Part shown: piece after piece, positions 9,684 through 18,168 of the stretch
How the letters are laid out: the number at the start of each line of letters is the position of its first letter
Numbering within the stretch: the stretch's first letter is position 1
Assembly (NCBI GenBank): GCA_039587535.1
Contig: JBDHIF010000016.1
Span: 1-64,000, forward strand
Length of the DNA stretch: 64,000 nt
Direction: 5' to 3'
DNA from: JAWLHJ01 sp039587535
Lineage (GTDB): Bacteria > Gemmatimonadota > Gemmatimonadetes > Longimicrobiales > Gaopeijiaceae
Made by a program: the position numbers and the translations under genes
Notes under the pieces: generated by a model
The model's input: only the letters and a program-made list of their open reading frames with translations
Databases searched by the model: none
Told to the model about the DNA's origin: nothing

Positions 9684-9718
9684 CGAAGGGGTGGGTCCGG
9701 CACGGACCCACCCCTTCG
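9684..9718 (-). terminator. Perfect 16-bp inverted repeat between SusD and amidohydrolase genes
   Basis: The left arm 9684-9699 and right arm 9703-9718 are exactly complementary, with a 3-base loop. It sits 24 bp after the SusD stop on the minus strand and 35 bp before the amidohydrolase start. There is no run of U after it, so it may be an attenuator or an mRNA-stabilising hairpin rather than a full intrinsic terminator. Confidence 0.65.
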
Positions 9719-9741
9719 CTAACGAATCCCTTTGGTCCCTT

Positions 9742-11058
9742 CTAGGGGAACCGTGGCGAATTCGAGGTGGTTACGGGTGTGATGCTGTTCTGGTTGGTGT
9801 TGACCTCGCTCGTGCCGACCGGGAAACAGCTGCTCCGGCCCGACATGTCCTCCATGGGCTGGTCACCCGGCCGGCCCTCCATCGACCAGCGACGCAGGTC
9901 ACCGAAGCGACGGTTCTCACCCCACAGCTCGACACGGCGTTCCTGCTTGAGCGCGACCCACGCGTCCTCGACGCTCGTGATGGCCGCCGCCGTGTACGCG
10001 GGCAACGGACTTCCCGCCGTGTACCCGGCCATGAGGGCGCCCGTGTCGTCGCTGACGTTGCGGGTCCGCACCTCGTTGATCAGGTCCACCGCATCCATGT
10101 AGTTCGCCGGATCATTCACCAGGATGTCCTCCGCCAGGATCAGGCGGGTCTCCCAGTAAGACGAGAACGTATGCGGGGCCGTAGGCTCGGTGAACTTCAG
10201 CTGCACGTAGAACGGCAGATTGTACACCATGGTGATGGGGTCCGACGGGTTGGTCCGCCACGCCATGCGCGGATCGCCCGTGTCCTCGTAGTACCCCTCC
10301 ATGAACGTGCTCTCGATGGTGTACTCACGCCACGGGAGCGCCGCCTGCCGGAAGTACATCTCGTTGGCGCCGTTAATGTAGTCCTGGGCGTCGAAGAAGA
10401 CCTGGAAGACCTGATCCTCATCCGTGATGCTACTCGCATTGGCCACAGCACCGGCCCAGTCGCCCTGCCACATCTTCACGTCCGCACGGCCCGCCCGGGC
10501 CGCGGCAACCAGGTCGGCATCTCCGGCCGCAGCCGCCTCGGCCATGTCGAAGTAGTCCTCTGCCCGGTCGAAGTAGTCCATGAAATCACTGGGCGGGCCA
10601 CCGTCCACGACGAAGGTGCACATGTTGTGGCCCAGTGACCGGTTCGCGTACGCCGCGTGCAGCAGTATCTCGGCGTAGACGGGACCCGAGCCCCCACCGG
10701 CAGCCTGCAGTCGGCGCGCGCCGTCCTCGGCAACCCAACGCGCCTGCTGCATCCCATCCCAGTTTCCGCTGCTGTTGTCGGACGTCATCGTCCCAAGCAC
10801 GAAGTCGGTGTCGAACAGCCCACCCGGGATGCCCTCGAAGGACATCATCGCCGCGTCAACGGCGAGCCGGGTGAACGCCTGACCGTGCTGGCGCCGCACC
10901 CCCTGAAGAACAGCGGGATAGGCCCCTTCCTCGTCGAGGAAACTGTCCTGAACGGGCCCCGGGTTCGTGACCGTGAGATCACAACCCACCAGAGCCATCG
11001 CCGCCACGGCGGCGACGATGCCGGCCCTTCGGCTGGTTCGTCTTTGTCGCATGCTCAT
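9742..11058 (-). CDS. SusD/RagB-like substrate-binding outer-membrane lipoprotein
   Basis: 438 residues with a lipobox ending at C26 (ALVGC), so it is lipid-anchored. The N-terminal DLTVTNPGPV, the helical EYFDMAEAAA-type TPR-like segments and the C-terminal QERRVELWGENRRFGDLRRW motif are typical of RagB/SusD proteins, which cap a SusC transporter at the cell surface. It starts 19 bp after the SusC-like gene. It is shorter than the usual roughly 500 residues. Substrate is unknown; no glycoside hydrolase lies nearby. Confidence 0.9.
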   Translation of the reverse strand: MSMRQRRTSRRAGIVAAVAAMALVGCDLTVTNPGPVQDSFLDEEGAYPAVLQGVRRQHGQAFTRLAVDAAMMSFEGIPGGLFDTDFVLGTMTSDNSSGNWDGMQQARWVAEDGARRLQAAGGGSGPVYAEILLHAAYANRSLGHNMCTFVVDGGPPSDFMDYFDRAEDYFDMAEAAAAGDADLVAAARAGRADVKMWQGDWAGAVANASSITDEDQVFQVFFDAQDYINGANEMYFRQAALPWREYTIESTFMEGYYEDTGDPRMAWRTNPSDPITMVYNLPFYVQLKFTEPTAPHTFSSYWETRLILAEDILVNDPANYMDAVDLINEVRTRNVSDDTGALMAGYTAGSPLPAYTAAAITSVEDAWVALKQERRVELWGENRRFGDLRRWSMEGRPGDQPMEDMSGRSSCFPVGTSEVNTNQNSITPVTTSNSPRFP

Positions 11059-11077
11059 GTCGTCGAATCCTCGCGTC

Positions 11078-13984
11078 TTAGAAGTTGATCCTGAGGGACA
11101 CCCGGAACGACGCCGGCGGCGGCGGATGCTCCCAGATGGACCGTGCGAGGCCCGACGACATGCCCTCGTTGCCCGCCATCTCCGGATCCATGGCGAGGAA
11201 GTCCTCGTTCTTCCACGTCCAGAAATTCTGAGCGGAAACAGTCAACGTGCTGCTGCTCGCTCCCGGGATCGGGAACGGGACCGGTGCCTGGATGGTCACC
11301 TCACGGAGGCGGAAGAAGTCGTTGGGGTAGACGATCTCGGCGCTGTACTCACCCGTGCACAGGTAACGATCCCACGCCGTGGTCTGATCCCGCTGACCGT
11401 TCTGGATCTGAGGGAAGGCGACATCGCACAGCGGGGACACCTGGCCACGCTGAGCAGAGCTGGAGCTCTGTCGATCCCAGATGTAGTGTCCGCCCTGGTA
11501 TTCACCCCGAGCCGTGAAGACGACCCCGTTGTTGAACGTGAAGGTCGTGCTCGGCGTGATGGTGAGGGTGGGCTGGTTGGCGCCATAGATGTAGTCGCGC
11601 TCGACATCGGGCTCGGCAATCGCGTCCGGATTCAGGACCTTGTCGAATCGGACGGACGGCACCGGGTAGCCCTCCTGGACCCAACCGCCGCCGGACACGC
11701 TGAATCCGGAGCTGCCGCCGAGGTCCACTGCCTCACTCTTGTTGGTATAAACCGTGGTGCCCAGATCCCAGCTAACGGTCTGGTTCTGGATCAGCGTAGC
11801 GTTGAGGTCCAGCTCCACGCCCTTGTTGGCCAGGGTGCCGACATTCCGGAGCTGCGATCCACCGAAGCCGAGCGAGGGCACCAGCGGGACCGGGATGAGC
11901 GCGTCTCGCGTCTCCTGGTCGTAGTAGGTGAACGTGGCCCTCAGCCGCTCATCGAAGAACGAGCCGTCGAAGCCAGCCTCGAGCTCCACCGTGCGCTCAG
12001 GACCGAGATCCGGGTTTCCAACGTTCAGCGGATTGAAGGAAGTCAGGCCACCCCAGGGGATGGGCTCCCACGTACGCACCGCGTCGAAGGCTCCCGGGGC
12101 ACGCCCGGCGTGACCCCACGCGGCTCTGAGCTTCAGCTCACCCCAGCCGTCCGGCCAGAAGCTCTCGTCGGAGGTGACCCACGAGAACGTGGCGCGAGGA
12201 TAAGGCTGGAGGCCGAAGTCCTCACCGAAGGCGCTGTTCCCGTCGACGCGAATGGCGACGGTCAGGAAGTACCGATCGTTGAGATCGAAGAGGCTCTGCG
12301 CGAAGAGGCCCGCGTTCACCACGCGCTGCCGCGACTCGCTCGCCACATACGTGGCGCCGCTGCTCACCACGTGGTCGCCCGGTCCGGGAAGTGTGCGCCC
12401 GCTGGCTCCAAGATTGACCTCGCGGTTCACCACGGACTGACCACCCCAGGAGAGGCTCGTCCGGAGGGCGTTGGACATCTGCCAGTCGAACGTACCGACG
12501 TAGTCTGCGGTGAGCTGCTCCGCGGTCCAGGCCTGATCGGACACCGATCCCCGTGAGTCGTTCACGTAGCCGAAGGGACGCACGTTCCGCATGTCGCTCT
12601 CGATGCGATCCATGCCCAGCGTGAGACGGTTCGTGAGGCGCGGCATTGGGGTGTACGTCGCCGTCAGGCCCGTCACCACCCGGTTCACGTCGGTGTCGAT
12701 CTGGTAGTCGAGCAACCGGGAGATGACCTCTTCGTCCGCCGAGCCCACGTAAGTGGCGTGGCGACCATCCGCGGGCGACCGCTTGTAGCCGTTGTGGGAG
12801 ATGCTGTACGGGCTCGATCCGCTGGGAGAGTTCTCGATCTCCTGACGCGTGATCGCCGTATTCCACTGCACGTCCAGACCGTCGAAGGGCTGGAAGCCCA
12901 CGTTCCCGCGCAACAGGTATTTGCTCTCGTAGTCGTTGGGGAGGATGCCCTCGTTGTCCTCGAGACTACCGGAGATGTAGTAGTTCACATTACCGGCGCC
13001 TCCGCGCACGGACAGACTGTACCGCTGCTGCCATCCATCCCGCAGCCAGGGATCCAGCCTCATGTACGGAGCGGTCTCCGGACCGAACTCCTGAACGGTG
13101 CTGAGGCCCTGATCGACCTGCGCGCTCCAGGTGGCGGTGCCCGCCGCCCCACGCTTGGTGAAGATCTGAATGACGCCGCCTGCGGCTTCCGTTCCGTACA
13201 ACGCGGTGGCCGCCGGACCCTTCACAACCTCGATACGCTCGATGTCGTTGGGGTTGATGTCATTCAGCGGACCCATGACATCTTTGGGCCCAAATGCCCG
13301 ATGCTGACCCACCGCGTAGTTCAAGGCGTAGCCGTCACTCCTCAGTCGGACGCCGTCGATGTACACCAGCGGCTGGTTCGACATGGCGATGGACACGTTG
13401 CCGCGCAGCCGGATCTGGGATCCGGAGCCGGCCATACCCGAGCTGCGAAGCGAGGTCATGCCGGGCGCTCTCGCGGCGAGGGCCTGATCCACGGACACCA
13501 CGGGCTCGGGGCTGTCCGCCAGATTGACCGATGCGACCGCTGTGCCGACTTCTCTCCTGCGTGCGGCGCCGGCCGTACCCGTGACCACCAGCTCGTCGAG
13601 CCCCAGAGCTTGGGCTTCGAGCTGGAAGTTCACAGTGGCCGCCTGGCCCTCGGCCACCGTGACCTCCATGGTGCCCGATCGCATGCCGATCCGCTCGGCG
13701 ACCACGGTGTAGGTTCCCGCGGGAACGTTCAAGATGAGGAAGCGGCCGTCAGCCCGGCTGAGGGCACCGAGCCCGGCGCCCTCGAGGTAGACCTGGACTT
13801 CCCCGAGGGGCCTCAAGGTCGCTGCGTCGGTGACCTGCCCGACGATCTGACCCTGAGCCTCGACTCCTTGGGGAGCCATGACGGCGAGCGCGGCGACGAG
13901 GGCGAGGAGCGGTAGCCCTCGCAGAATTCGCCGTCGCGGTTGTCGCGCGGATCGCGCCGCGCATTCGAACGATGACTTGGACAA
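11078..13984 (-). CDS. SusC/RagA-like TonB-dependent outer-membrane receptor
   Basis: 968 residues from a TTG start at 13984. This start has a full GGAGG six bases upstream and leads straight into a Sec signal ending VEAQ; an open frame continues further upstream but lacks support. Domains: carboxypeptidase-regulatory-like domain (about 30-120), a DELVVTGTA TonB-box-like stretch, plug (about 140-260, with PLVYIDGVR and IERIEVVKGPAATALYG), and a beta-barrel ending SLRINF with terminal Phe. SusC proteins import oligomers with a SusD partner, encoded 19 bp downstream. A sigma70-like promoter lies about 250 bp upstream, giving a long leader. Confidence 0.93.
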   Translation of the reverse strand: MSKSSFECAARSARQPRRRILRGLPLLALVAALAVMAPQGVEAQGQIVGQVTDAATLRPLGEVQVYLEGAGLGALSRADGRFLILNVPAGTYTVVAERIGMRSGTMEVTVAEGQAATVNFQLEAQALGLDELVVTGTAGAARRREVGTAVASVNLADSPEPVVSVDQALAARAPGMTSLRSSGMAGSGSQIRLRGNVSIAMSNQPLVYIDGVRLRSDGYALNYAVGQHRAFGPKDVMGPLNDINPNDIERIEVVKGPAATALYGTEAAGGVIQIFTKRGAAGTATWSAQVDQGLSTVQEFGPETAPYMRLDPWLRDGWQQRYSLSVRGGAGNVNYYISGSLEDNEGILPNDYESKYLLRGNVGFQPFDGLDVQWNTAITRQEIENSPSGSSPYSISHNGYKRSPADGRHATYVGSADEEVISRLLDYQIDTDVNRVVTGLTATYTPMPRLTNRLTLGMDRIESDMRNVRPFGYVNDSRGSVSDQAWTAEQLTADYVGTFDWQMSNALRTSLSWGGQSVVNREVNLGASGRTLPGPGDHVVSSGATYVASESRQRVVNAGLFAQSLFDLNDRYFLTVAIRVDGNSAFGEDFGLQPYPRATFSWVTSDESFWPDGWGELKLRAAWGHAGRAPGAFDAVRTWEPIPWGGLTSFNPLNVGNPDLGPERTVELEAGFDGSFFDERLRATFTYYDQETRDALIPVPLVPSLGFGGSQLRNVGTLANKGVELDLNATLIQNQTVSWDLGTTVYTNKSEAVDLGGSSGFSVSGGGWVQEGYPVPSVRFDKVLNPDAIAEPDVERDYIYGANQPTLTITPSTTFTFNNGVVFTARGEYQGGHYIWDRQSSSSAQRGQVSPLCDVAFPQIQNGQRDQTTAWDRYLCTGEYSAEIVYPNDFFRLREVTIQAPVPFPIPGASSSTLTVSAQNFWTWKNEDFLAMDPEMAGNEGMSSGLARSIWEHPPPPASFRVSLRINF

Positions 13985-13990
13985 GATGAG

Positions 13991-13995
13991 CCTCC
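13991..13995 (-). promoter_or_regulatory. Shine-Dalgarno deciding the TTG start of the SusC-like gene
   Basis: GGAGG on the minus strand lies exactly six bases before TTG at 13984. No ATG or GTG upstream in this frame has comparable spacing, and this start gives a normal signal peptide. Confidence 0.7.
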
Positions 13996-14235
13996 GGGTT
14001 TGGAAGGAGACAACCCGTCCCGAACGATTCGGGATGGGCGGCGAACACACCACGAGTGCTGTCGGCAGACCCCGACCTGGGTTCACTCACGCCCTCCACG
14101 CGATTCGGCGAAGCGCTGATTCAGGGAGGGACACCGCTCTCGTGTACTTCTATCTCGAATCGGTGCAAGCACCGATCGCTCTGCCCGTCGAACGCCCCCG
14201 ACCGCTCGAGGCGGCCTCAAATGGGAGGTTCCGGC

Positions 14236-14265
14236 ACAATACGCGTCCGTGCCGCGAGAAGTCAA
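14236..14265 (-). promoter_or_regulatory. Sigma70-like promoter for the SusC-SusD operon
   Basis: On the minus strand TTGACT (14265-14260) and TATTGT (14241-14236) are separated by 18 bases, close to the sigma70 consensus and unusual in such GC-rich DNA. It points toward the SusC-like gene. Confidence 0.55.
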
Positions 14266-14452
14266 GCAATCTTTGACACGTGTCCATGGCGTGCTGGGGA
14301 CCGACGCCAGAGTGGTCCGTGAGAGCAACTTATGGGCAAGACGTCCCCGGGGGGTCGCGCCTCGGGGCCCTCGCCCCCATACTGGGGCCGAGAAGGCGCT
14401 CCTCGAAGTGCGGAGCTCGCTCATGCCGTGTCCGACAACAGGGAGCTGGACC

Positions 14453-14878
14453 GTGATCCGCAAGGCGTTGTGCACAGTGCTTCTTACCATCGCGGCATCA
14501 GGCTGCTATGCCTATGCTCCGATCCCCGTGAACACGGTGGAGCCCAGCATGACCGTCCGGGTCGAGACCCGGATCGGCGAACGTGTGGAGAGGGTGGAAG
14601 GTGAGGTATTCGAAGTGGCGGACGGCACACTTTCCGTCCTCCCGGAGGTTCGCCCCGGTGAGGACGACGGTCCCCGCGTCTATCGATTTTCTGAGGTCTC
14701 GGAGATCACGCGTCGCTCCCTGCATACCGGTTGGACCTTGGCCGTGCTGGGCGCCGGCGCCGCGGCGGGGGTGGGCGCGCTCCTGCTCGCCGGAGGTGAG
14801 CCCGCCGGTACAGGGGGGCCGGGTGGCGGCCCCGACTTCGACTTGATCCCGATCCTCAGGGCGATCTTCTCCCCGTGA
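14453..14878 (+). CDS. Small lipoprotein of unknown function
   Basis: 141 residues from GTG at 14453, preceded by GGGAG at good spacing; the longer open frame upstream reads through Arg/Pro-rich non-coding-like sequence. Signal and lipobox end at C18 (AASGC). The middle is a beta-rich region (SMTVRVETRIGERVERVEGEV). A C-terminal hydrophobic Gly/Ala segment (about residues 88-108) could be a membrane span, followed by a Gly-rich tail. It is not recognised. It converges with the ankyrin gene across a strong hairpin. Confidence 0.65.
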   Translation: MIRKALCTVLLTIAASGCYAYAPIPVNTVEPSMTVRVETRIGERVERVEGEVFEVADGTLSVLPEVRPGEDDGPRVYRFSEVSEITRRSLHTGWTLAVLGAGAAAGVGALLLAGGEPAGTGGPGGGPDFDLIPILRAIFSP

Positions 14879-14908
14879 CCCGGGACAGGTCACAGATCTT
14901 CCACGAAA

Positions 14909-14946
14909 AAGGGGGCGACGGGGGATGCCCCCCGTCGCCCCCTTCT
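14909..14946. terminator. Strong bidirectional terminator hairpin
   Basis: A GGGGGCGACGGGG-type arm (from 14911) pairs with its exact complement (to about 14942) around a very short loop. An A-run precedes it on the plus side (the AAAAA at 14906-14910 reads as U's after the hairpin on the minus strand). It lies between the convergent lipoprotein gene (ends 14878) and ankyrin gene (ends 14961) and serves both, best for minus-strand transcription. Confidence 0.85.
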
Positions 14947-14960
14947 TGATCCGCCGCGCT

Positions 14961-16730
14961 TCAGCAGGACACGCAGTTGTGGTTGTTGTCCGAACCGAGG
15001 CTCTCGAGGAGACGCACGATCTCCGGGAAGACCGTAACCCGCTGCACGGGCCCATTGGCCATGTCGGCGGTCGTCTGCCCCTTGCGGGTCAGCGCCCGGA
15101 CATCAGCCCCCTGATCCACCAGGTAGAGGATCAACTCACGATCCCCTCGAGCCGCCGCGTTGTGTAGCGCTGTGAAGCCGTTGTAATCCCGCTGGTTCAC
15201 GTCCACCCCCAACTCCTCGACCAGATACTTCACGGAGGGGAGCCAACCGTTCGGTTGGTGGATATGGGCGTTTCCGGCCAAGCCGAGGCCATACCCCGCA
15301 CCGGAGGCGGCATGGATCGGGAACACGCCAGCCCCTCCGACCGGAACGGGCGGTAGACCGGACGGATCGGCTGGCTCTTCTTCGTCGGGGTTATTCCCCG
15401 TGCTCTCTCTACCGGCCGGCCGATACGTCGGAATGGTCGGGTCCGCGCCGTGCTCCATGAGGAGCTTCATGGCGGTGACATCCGTTCCGTATGCGGCACG
15501 CCAGAAAGGTGTGGCACCCCAGGTGTCCACACCCAGCACGTTGTGATTGAACGAGTTGTACCATAGGTGCCGCTGCAGCCGCGGGTTGGGATCCGCGCCC
15601 GCGACCAGAAGAGCTTCCATCAGCTCGACGTAGCTGGTCTCCTGCTGCTGATGGGCCACCGGCTGTGGGAAGAACGACTGCGGTGCCCACTGCAGGTGGA
15701 CGGCAAGGTACAGCGGCGTGGCACCCGGATCACTGGCGAGGTTCGGGTCGGCCCCCTGCTCGAGCAAAGACATGGCCAGGTCGAAATGTCCATTGAGCGT
15801 GGCCATGAGGAGCGGTGAAGTCCGATCTCCGCCGGACACCTGGTCGATGTCAGCGCCGACCTCGAGCAACACCTGCGCAGCCTCGGCCTGCCCTTCTCGG
15901 GCAGCGTACAGGAGCGCGGTATTCCCTCCCTGCTTCCCAACCAGCTGATCATAGGAGAGCGGCTGGCGATCCTCGTTCTTCTCGGGGATCTGCGAAACCT
16001 CGACTTCGTCCGCCTCGCTCTCCTCCGACTCTTCTTCAGCCTCGGTCCCGTCCACCGGTCTGTCGATCACGGCGTCCGAATCGTGCATCATCGCCAGACG
16101 ACGGTTTCGGCGATCCGAGAGAACCTTGTCGCGCGCCGCCACGGCCGCATAGTCCACGACGAGGGTCTGTGCCGCGACATCGGCCCCGTGCTCGACGAGG
16201 GTCCTCACGACATCGGTACGGTTGAAGGCTGCGGCGAACATGAGGGGTGTTTGCCCCTTGTTGGCGTCCACCGCATCGACTTCGGCACCATGCGCCAAGA
16301 GCGCTCGGACCGCGTCGTTCCGGCCCGTGCCAGCAGCGAAGTGGAGTGCCGTCTCCCCGGTGGTCGTCCGGGCACCAACATCGGCCCCGGCCTCGAGAAG
16401 GGTCGAGACGACGCCGGCGCTACCCGCTCGGCTCGCGGCCAGCAAAGGTGTGAAGCCACCGAGACGGGTGGACGCCTCAAGGTAGGCGCCGCCGTACACG
16501 AGGATGTTCGCCAGCTCCACGTCCCCGAGCTCCGCGGCCCAGTGCAGGGCCGTCATGCCGTCGCCTTGGGCGGCATTCACGTCCATGCCGTCGCGCAAAA
16601 GCGCGCGAACACGGTCCACGTCGCCGCGCATTGCCGCGTCGGCGACGGGTGCCTCGGGCGGACTGGCCGCACTGACAGCCAGCGTCAGCGCCAGAGCGCT
16701 GAGCAAACCCCGGCCGAACGGTCTCATCAC
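14961..16730 (-). CDS. Exported ankyrin-repeat protein
   Basis: 589 residues. An N-terminal Sec signal (MMRPFGRGLLSALALTLAVSA) is followed by about ten ankyrin repeats; clear examples are MTALHWAAELGDVELANIL, ETALHFAAGTGRNDAVRAL, NTALLYAAREGQAEAAQVL and FTALHNAAARGDRELILYL. An acidic linker (EAEEESEESEADEVEVSQ) splits the array near residue 235. The C-terminus ends in CVSC. Ankyrin repeats bind proteins, so an exported one is likely a periplasmic scaffold or inhibitor. Its ATG overlaps the DUF1552 stop, tying it to the DUF1592/DUF1552 pair upstream. Its binding partner is unknown. Confidence 0.9.
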   Translation of the reverse strand: MMRPFGRGLLSALALTLAVSAASPPEAPVADAAMRGDVDRVRALLRDGMDVNAAQGDGMTALHWAAELGDVELANILVYGGAYLEASTRLGGFTPLLAASRAGSAGVVSTLLEAGADVGARTTTGETALHFAAGTGRNDAVRALLAHGAEVDAVDANKGQTPLMFAAAFNRTDVVRTLVEHGADVAAQTLVVDYAAVAARDKVLSDRRNRRLAMMHDSDAVIDRPVDGTEAEEESEESEADEVEVSQIPEKNEDRQPLSYDQLVGKQGGNTALLYAAREGQAEAAQVLLEVGADIDQVSGGDRTSPLLMATLNGHFDLAMSLLEQGADPNLASDPGATPLYLAVHLQWAPQSFFPQPVAHQQQETSYVELMEALLVAGADPNPRLQRHLWYNSFNHNVLGVDTWGATPFWRAAYGTDVTAMKLLMEHGADPTIPTYRPAGRESTGNNPDEEEPADPSGLPPVPVGGAGVFPIHAASGAGYGLGLAGNAHIHQPNGWLPSVKYLVEELGVDVNQRDYNGFTALHNAAARGDRELILYLVDQGADVRALTRKGQTTADMANGPVQRVTVFPEIVRLLESLGSDNNHNCVSC

Positions 16731-18136
16731 CGTGCCTCCGTCGCGGTGGGCGGCACCGACATCAGGAACTCCCCGGTGCTGTCGCCGAAGCTCTCCATGT
16801 CGTCCAGCCCCAGCTTGTGGAGCAGCGTGAGCATCACGTTGGCGAGAGGTGTGCCGTCCGGAGCTCGGAGGTGAACGCCTCCGTCTAGCTGGCCGTTCGC
16901 ACCTCCGAGCACGATGAACGGCACCCGGCGATGGTTGTGGAGGTTTCCGTCACCCATCGGCGATCCGTAGACGACCATCGTCTTGTCCAGCAGAGTCCGG
17001 TCACCCTCCATGGTGGCATCAAGTTTGTCCAAGAGGTACGGCAGCAGGCTGACGTGGTACTTGTTGATTCTGTAGAAGTCGAGCACCCCCTCCTCGCCGG
17101 TCACGTGGGACTGGGGGTGGAAGCCGTTGTCACACCCACTCTCAGGGAAGACACGGCCAGAGACATCCCGGCTCATCTTCAACGTGAAGACGCGCGTGAT
17201 GTCCGACTGGAATGCCAAAGCCTGGAGGTCCATGTGGAGGTGGACATGCTCGGTGTAGGAGTCCGGAACGCCGGCTGGCGCCTCAGGTAGCTCCCGCATC
17301 TCGCCACTGCTGTTGCGTGCCTCGATACCTTGGATCCGCCGCTCGATCTCCCGAACGTTGTCGAGATAGCGCTCCATCCGAGCCTTGTCCTCGGCCGGCA
17401 GGCGAGTCCTCATCCGGGCCACTTCATCCGCCACCCAGTCGAGGATGCTCGAGTGCGCGCTCCGGCGACGGGCCCTCTCCTCGGCGGTGCCGCCGGCCCC
17501 GAACAGCTGGTCGAAGGCAACCCGCGGGTCGCGAATCATCGGCAGCGGCTCCGTGGGGGAAGCCCAGCTCACCGTGTCCGTATAGACGCAGGAGTAGTTG
17601 TATCCGCAGCCACCGGCCTGGTCGACATTCTCGATGCACAGCTGCATGGACGGGATCGGTGTGTCCTGCCCGAATCGCTGCGCGTAGAGCTGGTCCATGG
17701 ACGTCCCGACGAACACCGCGGATCCTTCAGTCTGCCGCGGGTGTGCATGCGTGAGGAACACGGCGCTGGACCGGAAGTGGTCGGCCCCGATCTCGCGCGG
17801 CGCGAAGGCTTCGGCCATGCGTACGTCCGTGTTGCTGACGATGGTCAGCTTGTCCTGATATCGCTCGAGCGGCAACAGCGCGCTCGGCGTCAGGTCGAAC
17901 CCGCGCCCGACCTTGGCCGGAGCCCAGAGATTCTGAGTGGCGCCCCAGGCGTTACTCCCTGCCGCTCCATGCGAATTCTCGATTGCGATAAGCCGAGTCT
18001 TGTCCAGGGCCCGAATGGCCTCAGCGCCCTGGCGGCCCGCCGGAACCATGCTGTCCAGAAACGGAAGAGCGATGGCTGCGCCTGCACCTTTCAGAAACGT
18101 GCGGCGCTCGATGTGCGATCCGGTGATGAAGTTCAT
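16727..18136 (-). CDS. Tat-exported DUF1552 family protein
   Basis: 469 residues. The Tat signal has RRTFLKG at residues 11-17 followed by a hydrophobic stretch ending near 36. The body matches DUF1552, which is regularly encoded beside DUF1592 cytochrome proteins in Planctomycetes and related phyla; its activity is unknown. Conserved-looking features are NSHGAAG, GCGYNYSCVYTD, MSRDVSGRVFPESG and a late VVYGSPMGDGNLHNHR. Tat export suggests it folds, perhaps with a cofactor, before crossing the membrane. It is 32 bp downstream of the DUF1592 gene and overlaps the ankyrin gene by four bases. Confidence 0.92.
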   Translation of the reverse strand: MNFITGSHIERRTFLKGAGAAIALPFLDSMVPAGRQGAEAIRALDKTRLIAIENSHGAAGSNAWGATQNLWAPAKVGRGFDLTPSALLPLERYQDKLTIVSNTDVRMAEAFAPREIGADHFRSSAVFLTHAHPRQTEGSAVFVGTSMDQLYAQRFGQDTPIPSMQLCIENVDQAGGCGYNYSCVYTDTVSWASPTEPLPMIRDPRVAFDQLFGAGGTAEERARRRSAHSSILDWVADEVARMRTRLPAEDKARMERYLDNVREIERRIQGIEARNSSGEMRELPEAPAGVPDSYTEHVHLHMDLQALAFQSDITRVFTLKMSRDVSGRVFPESGCDNGFHPQSHVTGEEGVLDFYRINKYHVSLLPYLLDKLDATMEGDRTLLDKTMVVYGSPMGDGNLHNHRRVPFIVLGGANGQLDGGVHLRAPDGTPLANVMLTLLHKLGLDDMESFGDSTGEFLMSVPPTATEAR

Positions 18137-18168
18137 GTCATGATCTCCCAGAGGGCTCGGTGTCGGCT

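Larger units (their letters stand above)
13985..14452. other. 468-bp divergent intergenic region between SusC gene and lipoprotein gene
   Basis: No convincing gene lies here. It holds the SusC ribosome-binding site and a minus-strand promoter (14236-14265). A 10-bp palindrome GACACGTGTC (about 14274-14283) sits just upstream of that promoter's -35 and could be a regulator site. The transcribed SusC leader would be about 240 nt long. Confidence 0.5.

Noticed and set aside
10967..12556. Plus-strand open frame of 529 codons
   Set aside because: Antisense to the SusC and SusD genes, whose domains are clear; composition is unlike a protein.
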